A stretch of 64,000 nt of DNA from Tamarix chinensis (Eukaryota > Streptophyta > Magnoliopsida > Caryophyllales > Tamaricaceae), in assembly GCA_030549775.1 (NCBI GenBank), contig CM060174.1, positions 40,715,086 to 40,779,085 on the forward strand. The letters are read 5' to 3'. Positions 1-12,779 of the stretch are shown one piece after another (the stretch's first letter is position 1; the number at the start of each line of letters is the position of its first letter). The translations under genes were made by a program, and so were the position numbers. A model generated the notes under the pieces. It was not told the DNA's origin and did not search any database. It was given only the letters and a program-made list of their open reading frames with translations.

Positions 1-815
1 GGATCAATAAATTTTTTTCCCATCATCAACAAGTTGATGCTTGAAGAAAAACACTTGGTTTAAGATGCTTAAACTTGTCACAAAGGATGAAAACTGGCTG
101 AGGTTCTTCGTAGGTTGAAGTTGCATTCAAGCTTCAAATGAGGGAAGGAAATTGAAGGAAGGAATGTCCTGGGATTTCTTGGATATAATACTCCAAAAAG
201 GGAGATAAAATTCAAGTCTTTACTTGAGGTTTAGATTCAAAATGATTGCTAGTATTGATCTCCTCTTATGTGTGTACAACATAGGTATATATATAGGTGA
301 GGGAGTCGACATTAAGGCTTAAATCAGCCGGTCTTCCCCCTTATTCAGCTAAATTACCTAACTTGAATTAAGCCCATATAATGCCTAATCTTAATCACAA
401 TATCATCATCTAAATGATATTAATGACTAACATTACAAAGCCACACAATCAACTATGGTACATACATGAAATTAAATAAAACCTTAGTTTACATAAAATA
501 CACTTAGGGTTTACAAACAAGTTTAATATAACTAATGATAACCATCACCATATCTTTTTATAGTTTCATCCCATATAGACCATGGCCTTATATGTTTTGA
601 ATTCTTGTACACTTTAAGTCTTGTTTGGTGTGTTAACATCTTCTCCTTGCAAATATGTGATATACCTGCAAGAATATCTTGAATCGTTTTCAATTCCAAG
701 CATAGACATGTTATCAAGAATATTTAATATGATTGGATCCAATATTAAGAAAGATAATTCTTCCTTACCTTGAGAATCAATAGGAATATGAGAATCAATA
801 GATGCTCCTGCATCA
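1..815 (-). mobile_element. LTR, cut by the window edge (same family as 9,468-10,340)
   Basis: Read on the minus strand, this LTR begins at 815 with TGATGCAGGAGCATCTA and runs leftward off the window. It aligns along its length with the plus-strand LTR at 9,468-10,340, including the stretches around AAACCCTAAGTGTATTTTATG and ATTATATGGGCTTAAT. A TATA run at 286-295 (minus strand CCTATATATATACC) is a likely U3 promoter. A 61-codon open frame at 532-717 resembles one at 9,575-9,775, but both lie inside the LTR and are not counted as genes. Whether a full element or a solo LTR continues to the left cannot be seen. Confidence 0.75.
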
Positions 816-3800
816 GTATCATTATTGAAAACATATCAACAAATGTAGGTATAACTCTAATATCCTATTTATGCAATCACAACCCTACCTCTAGTTTTAT
901 AATTTCTAATTTAAACTATTTTCTCATTTGATTAGACTTATGTAGCTCATAATTACCATGAATATTTGAAATATCATACTAGAATATTTTAATCCATCAT
1001 CACTTTAGAAATAAAAAAAAACCACATTTAACCTAAATTGATAAGAATACCCCCATCTTACTTAAATTCCTCAAAGTCTCATTTTAATTGACTTATTCCC
1101 TACTCAACCTAGTCTTGATCATATTACTCATGAAATTATCTACAAAACCTTCACCATGCCATATCTTTTTACTATAATAGCACAAAATCCAAATATCCTT
1201 AAGATAGCCTTAACACCTAAACTTTCACAAAAACCGTATGAGCCATAATATTGTGGTATTCTAATCTTCATCATATATTATAATGATAATACTTATCAAT
1301 ATTTAAAAATAATATATCATAATATAATTGATAAATTTTATTAAAAAAATATAATAGGGTCACAAAATAAATCTTAAATAAGCAATAACATGTAAGCACA
1401 CACTTCCCCATCATGCTTAAATTGCTATGACATAATACAAAAATGTTGTAATATGACATAACAACCTAAATTACAAAATATAACAATACTACATTGCGAT
1501 TACATATAAATTTACACAAATCATGAATGCTTTGTAGTAAGGCATGTATTCTTACCTAACTATCACTGGTTTCTAAGAAAGAATAAACCTTAAGTCTCAT
1601 CATCTAAGACTAATAAAAAATCACCCGAAATCCAAAAAATAACCTAGGGTTACAATATAAGTAAACCAATAGGGAAAATTTAATGCAAAAGAGTATGGAA
1701 ATGATTAAGAAGAGATGTAAATGAAGAATCTAAAAGCTAAGGGAAAGTGTGGCATAAATGATGCTGAATTACATGAGGTATAGATGTAAATAAGGGTAGA
1801 AAATATGATATGATCACGTTGGGGTTAAAAGATAACATGAGGTGCTGCCATTACAGGGTGGTATGATGCTTTAAGATATTTTCTGGAGAATGAAGGTTGT
1901 GAAGGGTTCACATTGGTGGCTTCTTGTTGTATGAAGGTTTGGTAGTTTTAGGGATATTACTATATGAAGAGAGTAAGGATGGGAATGAAATGGGGTGGAT
2001 GCATGAGCTTCTCACTTAACCAAAGGGGTGTAATGTGAAGTGGGTCATTTCATGTTGAGCTTGTTATAAAAAAATTATCGAATTTCAACATGAGGATGCA
2101 AAAGAGATTTGGGAATAAAGATAGGGATTTGGGATGAATTTGGTAGATCATTAAATGAATCAATAAGATATGGATAAAGGGTATTTATGGTTAGAGGTGG
2201 TATGCAAATGTTGAGAAATGGTGTAGATTGGGCTTTTCCAAAGCTAATGATGGGCCCATTTTAGGGGAAAATTTTGTGCAATAAATCAATGGAATGGAGG
2301 GATAGGATGATAAATAAATTTAACTAAGTTACCTTTTTTTGGGCTAACCAAGAAAATGATTTTTGTGGGGGAAGAAAACACACAGGGAAGGGATAAACCA
2401 AGGAAAGAAATAAGAAGAAAGAAAAAGGAAAAGAAAGAAATGGAGAAGAAGAAAAAAATGGAATAAAGGTTATAATTAATGAAATAGAGTGATATTAAAA
2501 TATCGATCACTTGGGATTATAGTTAGGTTATGTTTAGGGTATTACATATTTAATCACATGATAATATATACAATAAATCTTGACATGCTTGAATTTTTTA
2601 GCAACCTGGTGTAGATAACATGAAATCTCTTAAGGGAGTATGAAAAAAGTTACACATATTAATTATATCACATGATTGAACCATTTGATCAATGCTAAGG
2701 AGTTTATAATCTTAGAACAAGGTCTTAGGAGATGTGTAGCCTCAATAAGACTCTAAAGGGGATGCTCAACCCTAAATAGTACATAGAAGATGTTTAGTTC
2801 TGACCATACCAGGGAAGAAAAAACACATAACTACATTTCTAATTTTTCTAGAAATCTCAAATGCATAGGCCATATCAACTAAGAAACTCAATGCAAATGT
2901 ATGCATGGGTAGCTAGGAAACTCATAATACAATGAAATACATTGCCATCACAATTAGAAAAGTCTTCCAAAATTATAATGACTAGGGTTTTAAAACTCTT
3001 ACCTCCAACTTGGCACAGGTTTTAACATGCTTAACTTTAATATAACTAAGTTTTTAACGCAGGTACTTCTAATTTGATTTAGATTTTAATGTTCTTACCT
3101 CTAATGTTACTGAGATTTTAACCCACATACCCTCAAAGTTAAATACTACTTACACTTTTACACATAAAGGGAATTTTATATGATAACACAAAGAATACAT
3201 AGTGTTTATAGATAATGCCCAAATCAATTTATATATCACACAATTAGTGTTCATGAGTTACATAAAATGTTCATAGAAGTGTTTCTATATGACACTAAAG
3301 TAGCACACAAGTTTTTACTGGTCACACTAAGCTAACTTACAATAACACTTATTAAGTCATTCCAAAGGACTAATTTATATATATAAATGACAATTGTAAA
3401 GCTAAACATATGAAAACATTAGATAACTTTCGTTTATACTCACAAGATAAGGTCATTTGTCACTTTCAAAAATACACTATTTATTAGAAAAACACCAAAG
3501 AGTCAAATTTTAGGTCAAAGTTAATGGAAAAAATCAAATTCAAAGTCACTTGTCATAATCATGGTCACTAGTTAATAATTGTCTTTGCTATTCGTATATT
3601 CAACCTTCTTACTATTTAAGGGCAATTTAGTGATCTTGTGTCTAAAAAATATTAATATTACTTTAATCCAAATTAAGTCATTAATGGAAAATTAAAACAT
3701 GATTAGTGATAAAGAAGTTGAAAGTCTCATGTACACACATAAGAAACCTTTATTATCATTAACGAATATTAAATAAACAAGTTCAATATGTTCATGGACA

Positions 3801-6539
3801 CACATGAACATATTCCACTACACTTCACCGATTCCATCAACCGTAACAATGGATAAAATAATCAAACTAAAAAAAATTATATATGATGTGTATCCTAAAA
3901 TAAAAATAAAAAACATAAATTTCAAGGAACACCCGAAAATGAAATCTAACACAAAAATCTAAAACTCAAGACTATGCTCTTGTGCTATGTTTTTGATAAA
4001 TTTTTCCATTTTTAGGAAAATAACCTTAATTTTTTTAATTGATATTTTTAAGATATAAAATTTGATTTGGAAAATAGATTTAATTTGATACCAAATAGTT
4101 CTTGTTAATTTTAACCAAAAAATAGATAGCTTTAGATTTAATTCAAATTTGTAGGTATGAAACTACAAACATTCATGATTGTTCTAATCAACCATATATC
4201 AAATCTTCTAGGGAAAAACTCAAGTTAATTTTAGAAATAAAAAAATTATAAATATGATAAATAGAAATTAACAAAAATCAATCATATCATGTTATTGATG
4301 TTACAAAAATAACAACATAAGCATGTCAATCGTGCATAAAACACCATATTTTAATTCAACACATGAATTCATAGCATTAGCCATGTTTTAGTGAGGGAAA
4401 ACTAGATTTTACCTCATATGAGAAGTTAAATAAGTTTCAAAACATGAAAATTAGGAAAACCCATAAGGTTATAATATAAAAAATATGACAAAAGAAAACG
4501 GAAAGTAAAAGGTGAAGATTAGGCTTGGCCTAGTTATATTGTTATTGACAATGAGGAGCTTCCAAGGTGGGACTTGTTGAATAATTAATGAAAAAGGAAA
4601 TTAAGAAGATAAATAAAGGCTTTCATTAGAAGAAAAGGAATAAGGTGGTCATTGGTTGGGAAAAACTCACATGCACATGCACACTCTTTTCCTTAAGCTA
4701 TAATAGTTTATATGGTTTGTGCACTAGATGTTATGATTTGGGTGATGAGTCATAGAGGATAATTATGGGAGGTAATTAAGGGATTTTTATTCTTGATAAG
4801 GAATTTCAAGGAGGTATACATTTTTTGTATCATGAGAGAATAGGGTTATTTCCAAGGTGGAAGGTTATGATTAGTGGAGAGGTGATAGGGAGGAATATTT
4901 GGTAGTTATGTGGCTAGAAAATTTTGTGGGAATGTGGGGGAATAACCTATGGCATGATCAGGCCAAATATGAGGTAAGTTGGCATGAGGTTGGAGTAGGA
5001 TTAGTACCACTTATTTTACAACACATGTATAGAAGGTTAAATATTAAGATCATAAGGAATATTTTAAGGAATATTCCTTAGGATATTTATAAGCTTAGGA
5101 CAAATGTCTCTAAGTGGTGAATAATAATAAAAATAAAGGTAAATACTTTTGGTTCAATTTTATGTTGGAAACATGACAATATGTTGATTCTTAAAGTTTT
5201 GTAATTTTTTTAACAAGAACAAATCAAATTTATGGCTTGAAACCTGAAAAAGGTGTGAAATAAGACTTAAATATTACATTTTTGTTGTGATCTCCATTTA
5301 TCATTTTGAACATGACTTGGGAACAGAAAAAGGTAAAAGGAATTCCAATGTGGATAGATTAGAATAATTTAGGAGAAGTGAGACAGCCAAAGTGGCTCTG
5401 TAATCTCATATAACACAAATTGTTTTAAGAAAAGGTAAAGGTAATAAGAACAAAATATTTTTAAAACGTAACAAAGTTTCTTAAAATCTTAAGGGGCAAA
5501 AATATTTGTGAAACCATAAAGATCCTAAAATAATTATGGTTTTTTAGATTTGGATTATTAAAATAATCACATATGTTAATCCATGTTAGCCTCATATTTG
5601 TCATGATTGATGAATCATTTAAGAGGACTCCTATTGTAAGTTTTGTAGCAAAAATCAATGATATATATGGTATCATGAAAAATTTGGAAATATGTCAGAT
5701 TCCTTTCATGTTTCTATTTTACTCCATATTTTTGGACTTTTTCATGAAACTTTGAGCATTGTTGTTTTAGTTACTAACTTTATCCAATGCTGATGGCAAT
5801 TTTGTGCGTGTCACTTGTGTAACACTTTAGGTGTATTTTTTTAAACTAACATTAAGTTGTTCTGTACTGAATTATCATTTAGCATATTATTAGTGCTTAC
5901 TAATAAAGCTTTATTAGGTTTGTGATAAATGAAGTAGAAAGGAAAATAAAAAGGAAAAGAAATAAAAAAAATCATCTTTCATTCCTTATTTGTTTATTAG
6001 AAATGTTTTGTAGAAAATAAATTAATGAAATCTATTTTTTTTCTAGAAATTAAATACCAAAAAATCAGAACATTATAATAGTATAATAATTATTATTAAA
6101 ATACCTTTATATATTCAAAAAATACGTTAGTACATAAAATTTTCCAAGAATTTTCTTCTAAAGTCATAAAAACTCCATTAAACTCAATATTTATGCTATA
6201 ATACTTTTTGTAGAAAAAGAAATATGTAATATTATGCTAAGAACTTATCATAATTAAAAGTATAAAAAATATTCAATATTTCATTTCCATTTCAAACATG
6301 ACATAACAAAAAAAAAATGAATAACTCCATGGTTGGTTACTAATACACTCATTAGTTCTTGAAAATATCAATAACTCATTATTCTATAAATAAGAGATTA
6401 AATATATAAAAATATTTATCAACATTCATCCGTAAAAAAACTTGTTATCATTAGCTAAAAAAATAACACAAAAAAAAGAGAGAATAAAAACGTGCTTTAC
6501 TCCACTGCATTTAAAACTAGTGAAAAAATTATAGATTAA
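816..6539. other. AT-rich DNA without a recognisable gene
   Basis: No open frame here has a recognisable domain; those present are short and AT-driven. The sequence has patches that recall decayed LTRs: repeats of the form TTTTAA...CTTACCTCTAA around 2,990-3,140, and a minus-strand TATA-like TATAAATA at 5,084-5,091 set in the same context (TATTTATA followed by G/C-poor leader) as the promoter of element B. These suggest very old gypsy LTRs, but no end can be fixed apart from the candidate at 2,546. Confidence 0.6.
1540..2546 (-). mobile_element. Possible decayed Tekay-like LTR end
   Basis: The right edge reads AGGGTATTACA (2,536-2,546), close to AGGGTATTTCA at the matching edge of the LTRs of element B. 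Inward from it lie a minus-strand TATA-like CCATAAATACCC near 2,179-2,190 and, near 1,550-1,575, an AG...GTAAG arrangement like the mini-exon described in element B. The order of these three marks is the same as in B. No polypurine tract follows the edge, so a solo LTR is possible. The left end is not visible. This is inference from order and short motifs only. Confidence 0.25.
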
Positions 6540-6779
6540 TTACTCGTTTGGTTAGGGAGGAATAGGGGTGGAAAAATTATCCCCATATTTTATATATCTT
6601 ATATAATTTAGTTAAAATTAAATATTCTTATTCTAATAAATATCCATTTTAGATCTCAATTTGATCTAAAATGGGTATTTTATTAAAAATATATTTATTA
6701 TTATTAAATACTTAATATAAAAGACATAAAATAGGAGAAAAAGTTTTTCACCCCTATTACTCCCATACCAAACAAGCCC
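6540..6779. mobile_element. Tourist/PIF-Harbinger-type MITE, 240 bp
   Basis: The ends form imperfect terminal inverted repeats of about 36 bp. The left end has GTTTGGTTAGGGAGGAATAG and the right end, read inverted, has GTTTGGTATGGGAGTAATAG; both continue with GGGTG and an A run. The outer right end is GGGCTTGTTTGG, close to the GGGCCTGTTTGG start common in Tourist elements; the left end has decayed to TTACTCGTTTGG. A 3-bp TAA duplication flanks it (6,537-6,539 and 6,780-6,782), as expected for this superfamily. A second inverted repeat, CCATTTTAGATC...GATCTAAAATGG, sits near the middle. There is no coding capacity, so it would depend on a transposase elsewhere. Confidence 0.75.
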
Positions 6780-6782
6780 TAA

Positions 6783-9462
6783 GGCTTATGCTAACCAACG
6801 AGTCATATGAATATTATTATATCAATATTCTAATATATATTGGATGAAATGATAAAAATTCCTTACACCTCAAGGAATCGGGTATGGTTGGCACATAATC
6901 TGGAGTCTAATATCATGCTTACTTAATAATGGACAATAGTGCAGAAAATACTCTTAATTGAACATTAAAATAAATAAATATAGAATTTATAAATGGTTAA
7001 ATTTACCTTCAAATTATAAAAACAAATATTGGAGAATGATGAAGGGAATAAGAGTGATAGCCTATATATGATAGCCTATATATGGTTTAACGTCACTCTC
7101 CTCGATAAGACTTCATAATAATAGGTCGTGTGTAAAACATGGATAACCCTAAAATATATCATTTTGTTAAAGCAATAAGAAAATCAAGGTTACTTGACAA
7201 TAATGGAATGATAATAAAACCATTTAAAAACTTGACTTAAAACTATATGGAGGTTTTTAAGGAAAAAGCTTAACCCCATTTTAAATCATGGAACATACCA
7301 ATTTTCCAACCAAAGTCTTTTGCCAAGGCTATATTTTAAATCAAAAATTCTAAATAATGAGTTAAACCTTAATGCTAACTAAAGTCTCTTACCAAGACCA
7401 TATTTAAACTCATAGTTTCAAAATTATGGCTTATACCTATATCCTAACCAAATATTTTTTTAAGGTCATATTTTAGAACATCGAACAAGCCTTTAGGGGA
7501 ATGCTTAGTCCTGAACAATCTCTTCAAAAATTGCTTAAACCTGCTATCATTTTGATAGAAACCAATAATAGGTAACCTAATCCATAAGCTTACACATCCA
7601 CTATAGGGCCCTTTTAACAATTGTAAAGCATAAAAGGTACCAAACCACTAATACATCTACTAGCAGTCCCTACAAATTTAGCAATTAATGAAAGTGTAAT
7701 TCAATAAATATTTGATTTCATAGATTAAGGTTACTTATTACACTAATAGCCAATGTCTATGGGTATTTAATACAATTACATAGCGTAGAAAAAGTTTACA
7801 ACCTTGATCAAGTAGCACATACGTTGTAACATTATACCATATTTGTATGTAAAAAATAAATTAAGGTCTTAATGTCATCATTTTCATTTCAAAATATCAC
7901 TTACAAAGAAAACAACTATCATTTATTGGGAAAAGGATAAAAGGTTAAACCATATTTGAGTAAAAATAGAAACCCTATATGAGTTTGAAATTAAAAACTA
8001 AGGTTTTATTCCATTTTAAGAAAAAAATACTATTTACCAAGAAAAATATAAAATAAAAAGTTAAAGTCCAAATAAAAGTAAGTTAAGTGTCAAATTCATG
8101 GTTAAGGGTCAATATTTTAGTTTTTCCATTCACATATTTATCATTTTAATGTTAATATAGTCATATTATGTCTTAATAATGATTAATCCATTATTAATCC
8201 TAATTAAATTAGCTAATTATTTCTTAACCTTCATTAACACAATTAATGATCAACAAACCCTATTTATTGTTTTTAGAATGTAATTAGTCAATAACACTTT
8301 GAATATTGATGAGGAACATGATTAGAATTCAAACTAATTTTAACAAAATTTCTCAAATTTATTTTACCACACCTATTTTCTTAACCAATTGTTTTTATAA
8401 GATAATTTGTCAAAGCTAAAATATATATTCAAGGAGTTATGATCTCATCCAATATCGAGGAGGTACAATGAATACCTAACATATGTTAGGTGTAAGACTA
8501 AAAGGTAAATTGATATCCCAAGAGATGAATGTGGTTGTTTCCTTACCTGAGTAAGATAAAACTCTTACAAAACTATATGGAAAATAATAGAATACCAAAA
8601 GATCTAAAAGACCACAACATAAGCCTGAATAAAATAGAATGCATAATCCCAATGATCAAAACCAAATCACTTATCGAGGTGACTAGGAACTTGGTACTCT
8701 CAACCCTTCATAAGTAAAGCATAAGATACCTAGATGGGAATTGAAATGGTGGGGTAGCATTATGATGAGCATATTTTGTGAACATAACCTATTACAAGTG
8801 AGCTCTTTCTCATATAATACAATTAATACATGGTGATACTCAGAACATAATCATGTTATACGATGTCAAATACCTAATACATGTTAAAATAATGGAATAC
8901 TTATACATTATCTTAAGAAGAAAGCATACTTGATGCATGCTTCCACTTAAAAATATAGTGTAGCTTCAACCTTGAAACCTAGGGTAAAAAATAATATGTT
9001 CACTACTATACCATGAGACTATACTAGGTGAAATATGACATAAAAAATGGTTCAAAAAGATTGGAGGAATCAAGGAAATCTTATAACATCTCTATCAAGC
9101 ATATCAACAAATTTCATATAAAAACATATTGGCTTAAAGCACAATAAAAGGAATCACATAGATTAAAGGTATATAGATTTGAAAATTAAGGCAAAAGCCT
9201 AGACATCCAATCTTACCATGAATAGATAAAACCAATTGGGCACAGCCAATAAAAAGGCATAATAATCAAAATAGGCATATTGGCAAAGAATAAACTACAC
9301 ATAGCAATCATGGCTAAGAATCTAGACACATATGGATAGAATCCATAAAGTATCATAAATCATATGAGAATCCCACTACACCACAAAATGACAAAATCCA
9401 TAGGTAATAATAAACCATTAGAGTACCCCACTTCACTATAAATAGACATATAAAACCAGAGG
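6783..9462. other. AT-rich DNA without a recognisable gene
   Basis: No frame with a known domain. It holds a short tandem repeat (7,307-7,500) and an 18-bp perfect palindrome, ACCTAACATATGTTAGGT, at 8,474-8,491. The layout (tandem repeats followed by CTTACCT-type motifs near 8,540) is loosely like the left half of the LTRs of element B, so part may be an old LTR. Confidence 0.5.
7307..7500. repeat. Decayed tandem repeat, about 70-bp unit, three copies
   Basis: Units begin near 7,307, 7,378 and 7,446. Each has the pattern AACCAAA-GTCT-TTGCCAAGGC-ATATTTTA followed by an AT-rich stretch. The copies differ at many positions, so the array is old. Similar short arrays lie inside gypsy LTRs elsewhere in this window. 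Confidence 0.5.
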
Positions 9463-9467
9463 CATAC

Positions 9468-10340
9468 TGATGCAGGAGCATCTAATGAACCTAATGATTG
9501 TCATGTTCATATTAATCCTCAAGTTAAGGAAGATTTAGAATTATTAATGTTGGAGCCTATCATATTAAATATTCTTGATAATTCTTATGTGCTTGATATT
9601 GAGAAACATTCAAGTTTTTCTTGTAGGTATGTCACATATTTGCAATAAGAAGATGTTAATACACTTTAATGTGTACAAGTATTCAAAGCATGCAAGACTA
9701 TGGCATACATGGGATGATACTTTACAAGAAGAAGATATTGTGATGATATTCATTAGTTGTATTAACTTGTTGTAAACCCTAAACCTAAGTGTATTTTATG
9801 TAAGTTAGGGTTTGATATACTTTCATGTATGCATCATAGTTAATTGTATAGCTTTGTAATATTAATCCTTAGTATCATTTAACCAATGATATTATGCTTT
9901 GGATTAAGTGTTATATGGGCTTAATGCAACCATGATAAGAGGGCTTGGATTAAGGGAAAGAATCAACTGGTTTCAGCATGATACCATTGCCTACTTCCTC
10001 TCGTATATATATATTTATGCGCATGATTTGTAAGGAAGATTTGAATGAATAATGAATAAGAATTTTGATCAAAATTTGAGCATAGCTAGATGAAGTCTAT
10101 CTCTCTCATTTGATTCCACATTGGGCAAGGAAAGTTTGGGACATTGCCTTCCTCTATCAACACTCAAACTCGATACATTTGAAGCTTTTTCAAATCTACC
10201 AAAATCCATTACCTTTGTTACTTGATTTCTTCACCTATAATCCTTCTTAATCCTTCGTTTCTTTTGCATCATTTTTTGGGTGAAATCTTCTACCATTAAT
10301 TTTTGGTCCAACCTTCCAGCTACTTTGATAAAACATATCA
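9468..10340 (+). mobile_element. Solo LTR, 873 bp
   Basis: It starts TGATGCAGGAGCATC and ends CATATCA. The five bases before it (CATAC, 9,463-9,467) are repeated directly after it (10,341-10,345), a perfect target-site duplication. There is no primer-binding site or internal region next to it, so it is a solo LTR left by recombination between the two LTRs of a full element. A TATA run lies at about 10,003-10,015. The inverted partner at 1-815 shares sequence up to exactly the same end, which supports this terminus. The terminal CATCA/ATCA style also matches elements C and D. Confidence 0.8.
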
Positions 10341-10345
10341 CATAC

Positions 10346-11139
10346 ACAAAGACTCCAATACCCACCTATCTAAAAACCCTAATATGCTTCAATAGTTCTG
10401 ACATCCCATCCACTACCAAGGGAATTAAAAAATTTAGTCTCACAAAAGGTAGCAAAAAAAACATATATGAATACCCCTTGTAAGGACAATAGGGAGCTTA
10501 TTAAGTTAAAAAAATCATAAAGCTACTATATAACTGCTTACCCCTTCTATTTTATGAAAAATAGGAAACAAAATTCCAAATAAATTTGGGTGCTTTGAAA
10601 AGATAACCCATAAACTCTTATGTTTTTAAAGGATAACACCTAACCCCTATTAAATGTAAACAATAACAGTACCCTCTCATCATAGATGTAATAATTTACA
10701 TCGGTAAGTTTTTATGGTTAACACCAAAACTCAAAGAAATTTCATAAATTGTTCATCAGGAATCTAAATGATCACTACAAATAATAAGATCACTATGAAG
10801 TCTATAGGTAAACATCCCAAATCAAACACAAGAGGCTCTATAAAATAATTTTCTACAAGTAAAATTAGTGCACATCTTACTAAGGAAGAGCTACCAAAAT
10901 AGGCAAAATTCAAAATTAGGTTACCAAGGATATGGAGTCCAACCAATCTAATCCAAGACCATCTCACTATTATTCTAACGAATATCAAGAGTTATCATAC
11001 TTTTATATTAAACCAATTATTCTTAATAATATTAATGACTCTAATATTTCCTACTTAATTCTTATAAGTAGTATTTTATAAAATTTTAAGATAAAGAATT
11101 CATCAAAGATATCCAATGTATAAGGAAAGAATAAGATAA
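10346..11139. other. AT-rich spacer, nothing recognised
   Basis: Only short AT-driven frames are present, with no domain, repeat or RNA gene seen. Confidence 0.5.
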
Positions 11140-11498
11140 TGATTACCAAAAGTGTATATAATTTAAAGCTACATCACACAAAGCTTGGTTACATGATATT
11201 TGCATGTGTTATATCTCTAGGGTATTATTTAGCTTTGTGATTTTATTTACAATTTGTACTATTTATATCTTAAATTTGTAGATGATAGTAGTAATGATTT
11301 ATATGTATGTTATATAGGTGAATTTTATTAGTTTCATTCTGTTACTAAGTAGTTTTTATCATGATAGCTTATGCCAGTTAGGTTAATTAATGTCCTACAT
11401 TAGTGTGTTGTTATTGTTGACCTAATACATGTGGGAAAAAACAAATTAATTAGCTATGAAGGTTTCTAACTATTTTGTAAAGGGTTAAACTAAAACAC

Positions 11499-11573
<75 letters not shown>

Positions 11574-11863
11574 GTCCTCCTCTCTTGTAAATAATAATCC
11601 AATTTGAATAAAAATATATATAATTTTTGAAATTCTCCCTTCCTATCTAAGTGAGTTTATCTTGATAATTGAGGTTGTTCTAGAGAGAAAACTATGTGAT
11701 TTCTCCTTGAAATTAGTGTGTTCATATTGATGATACTAATCCATCATTGAAGAGAACCAAAACCCAATCATTCAAACAAAGAAGCACTTTCAACAACATG
11801 CATGAAGGTAAGAAAATATACTACTTAAGTGTGATTTTAAATTCTCTTTGAATATCCACATCA
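11140..11863 (+). repeat. Element D 5' LTR
   Basis: It aligns with 17,254-17,940: AAGCTTGG, CATATGTT/CATGTGTT, TTTAGCTTTGT and the region around GAGTTTATCT are shared in order. It ends CATCA just before the primer-binding site. The first bases (TGATTACC) are a tentative start. A long (TA)n run at 11,502-11,571 is much expanded relative to the other LTR. Confidence 0.65.
11502..11571. repeat. (TA)n microsatellite
   Basis: About 35 uninterrupted TA units within the 5' LTR of element D. The 3' LTR has only a short interrupted run near 17,623-17,647, so the array grew after insertion. Confidence 0.95.
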
Positions 11864-11867
11864 ATTT

Positions 11868-11883
11868 TGGTATTAAATCTAGG
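11868..11883 (+). other. Primer-binding site of element D (initiator Met tRNA), decayed
   Basis: TGGTATTAAATCTAGG lies four bases after the LTR end and resembles TGGTATCAGAGCCAGG, the complement of plant initiator tRNA-Met. Three or so mismatches fit the age of the element. About 900 bases of leader without a clear frame follow. Confidence 0.5.
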
Positions 11884-12779
11884 TTGGCTTTTCATCTTGA
11901 ATCACCAACCTTTGAAGAGAATTCCTCTTTCTACACCAAAAGTGCCTTAGCTTTCCATATAACCAAGTTTTCAATCATTCTTGATAAAGTTCTTCAAATC
12001 TTGATTATAATTCTCAAAATCTTGCATGCATGGTTGTGTCTAAATTTGAATGTGTGATAAGATAAGTAGTTAAGCATGACAATAGTTAAAAAAAATCTAA
12101 AATGTAAGCATGAATAATTGCAAAAAAATCTGTGTGGATACATGATTGCATGCATGGAAATAATTAACTACATTTAGCAAGCAGAATCGTGTGTGTTTGA
12201 TCACCTTAGTCCATATATTAGTAATAAGTTTGAGTATGACTTCAGATGTAATTAAGCATAACCATTGAATGATAAATACTTACCTATCGTAACAATATTA
12301 TGAGACTTGATATCGATCATACATTTGCCTGATGCTCTTAACATAATCATTATTGAAGCATAAAATATTTGTGTTAATTGATGCCCTCTACTTACTGTAC
12401 CTTAAATCATGTTTAGTTAAGCTTTACATATAATAATCTAAATATTTCTATTATTATTGTATATTGATTAATTTTTTGACCTTATTTGATATATCTTGCA
12501 CTATATGATGTAGAAAACAAGCATAAACACTTGAATTTGAACCGAGTAACCTCAATTTGGTTTTGTTCATTTCTATGATATAAATTTAACAAGAAATGTG
12601 TTAGTTGTGAAAACCAAATTATTTTTGTGATATTTTTGTGTGTGGGTATTGTGATTAGATTATTTGATTGAAAAGAAAATTTCAAGAACAGAATAAAGGA
12701 TGAGTGGTAACCAACTCTTGTTAATGTTTCTATCCAAAACCCTAAAGTCACTAACTATTTGTTTGAGATTGCTTGTGCA

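Noticed and set aside
532..717. Short frame whose product resembles that of 9,575-9,775, suggesting a conserved gene
   Set aside because: Both lie inside copies of the same LTR; similarity reflects the repeat, and the frame is not kept in full (stop and indel differences).
4899..5081. 60-codon frame in AT-rich DNA
   Set aside because: No domain, no repeat in other elements, and of a length expected by chance.
8474..8491. 18-bp perfect palindrome as a regulatory operator
   Set aside because: No gene nearby and no second copy; AT-rich palindromes of this size can occur by chance in 64 kb.
1..10345. A 10-kb foldback transposon bounded by inverted repeats
   Set aside because: The right copy has its own 5-bp target duplication, so it inserted separately as an LTR.
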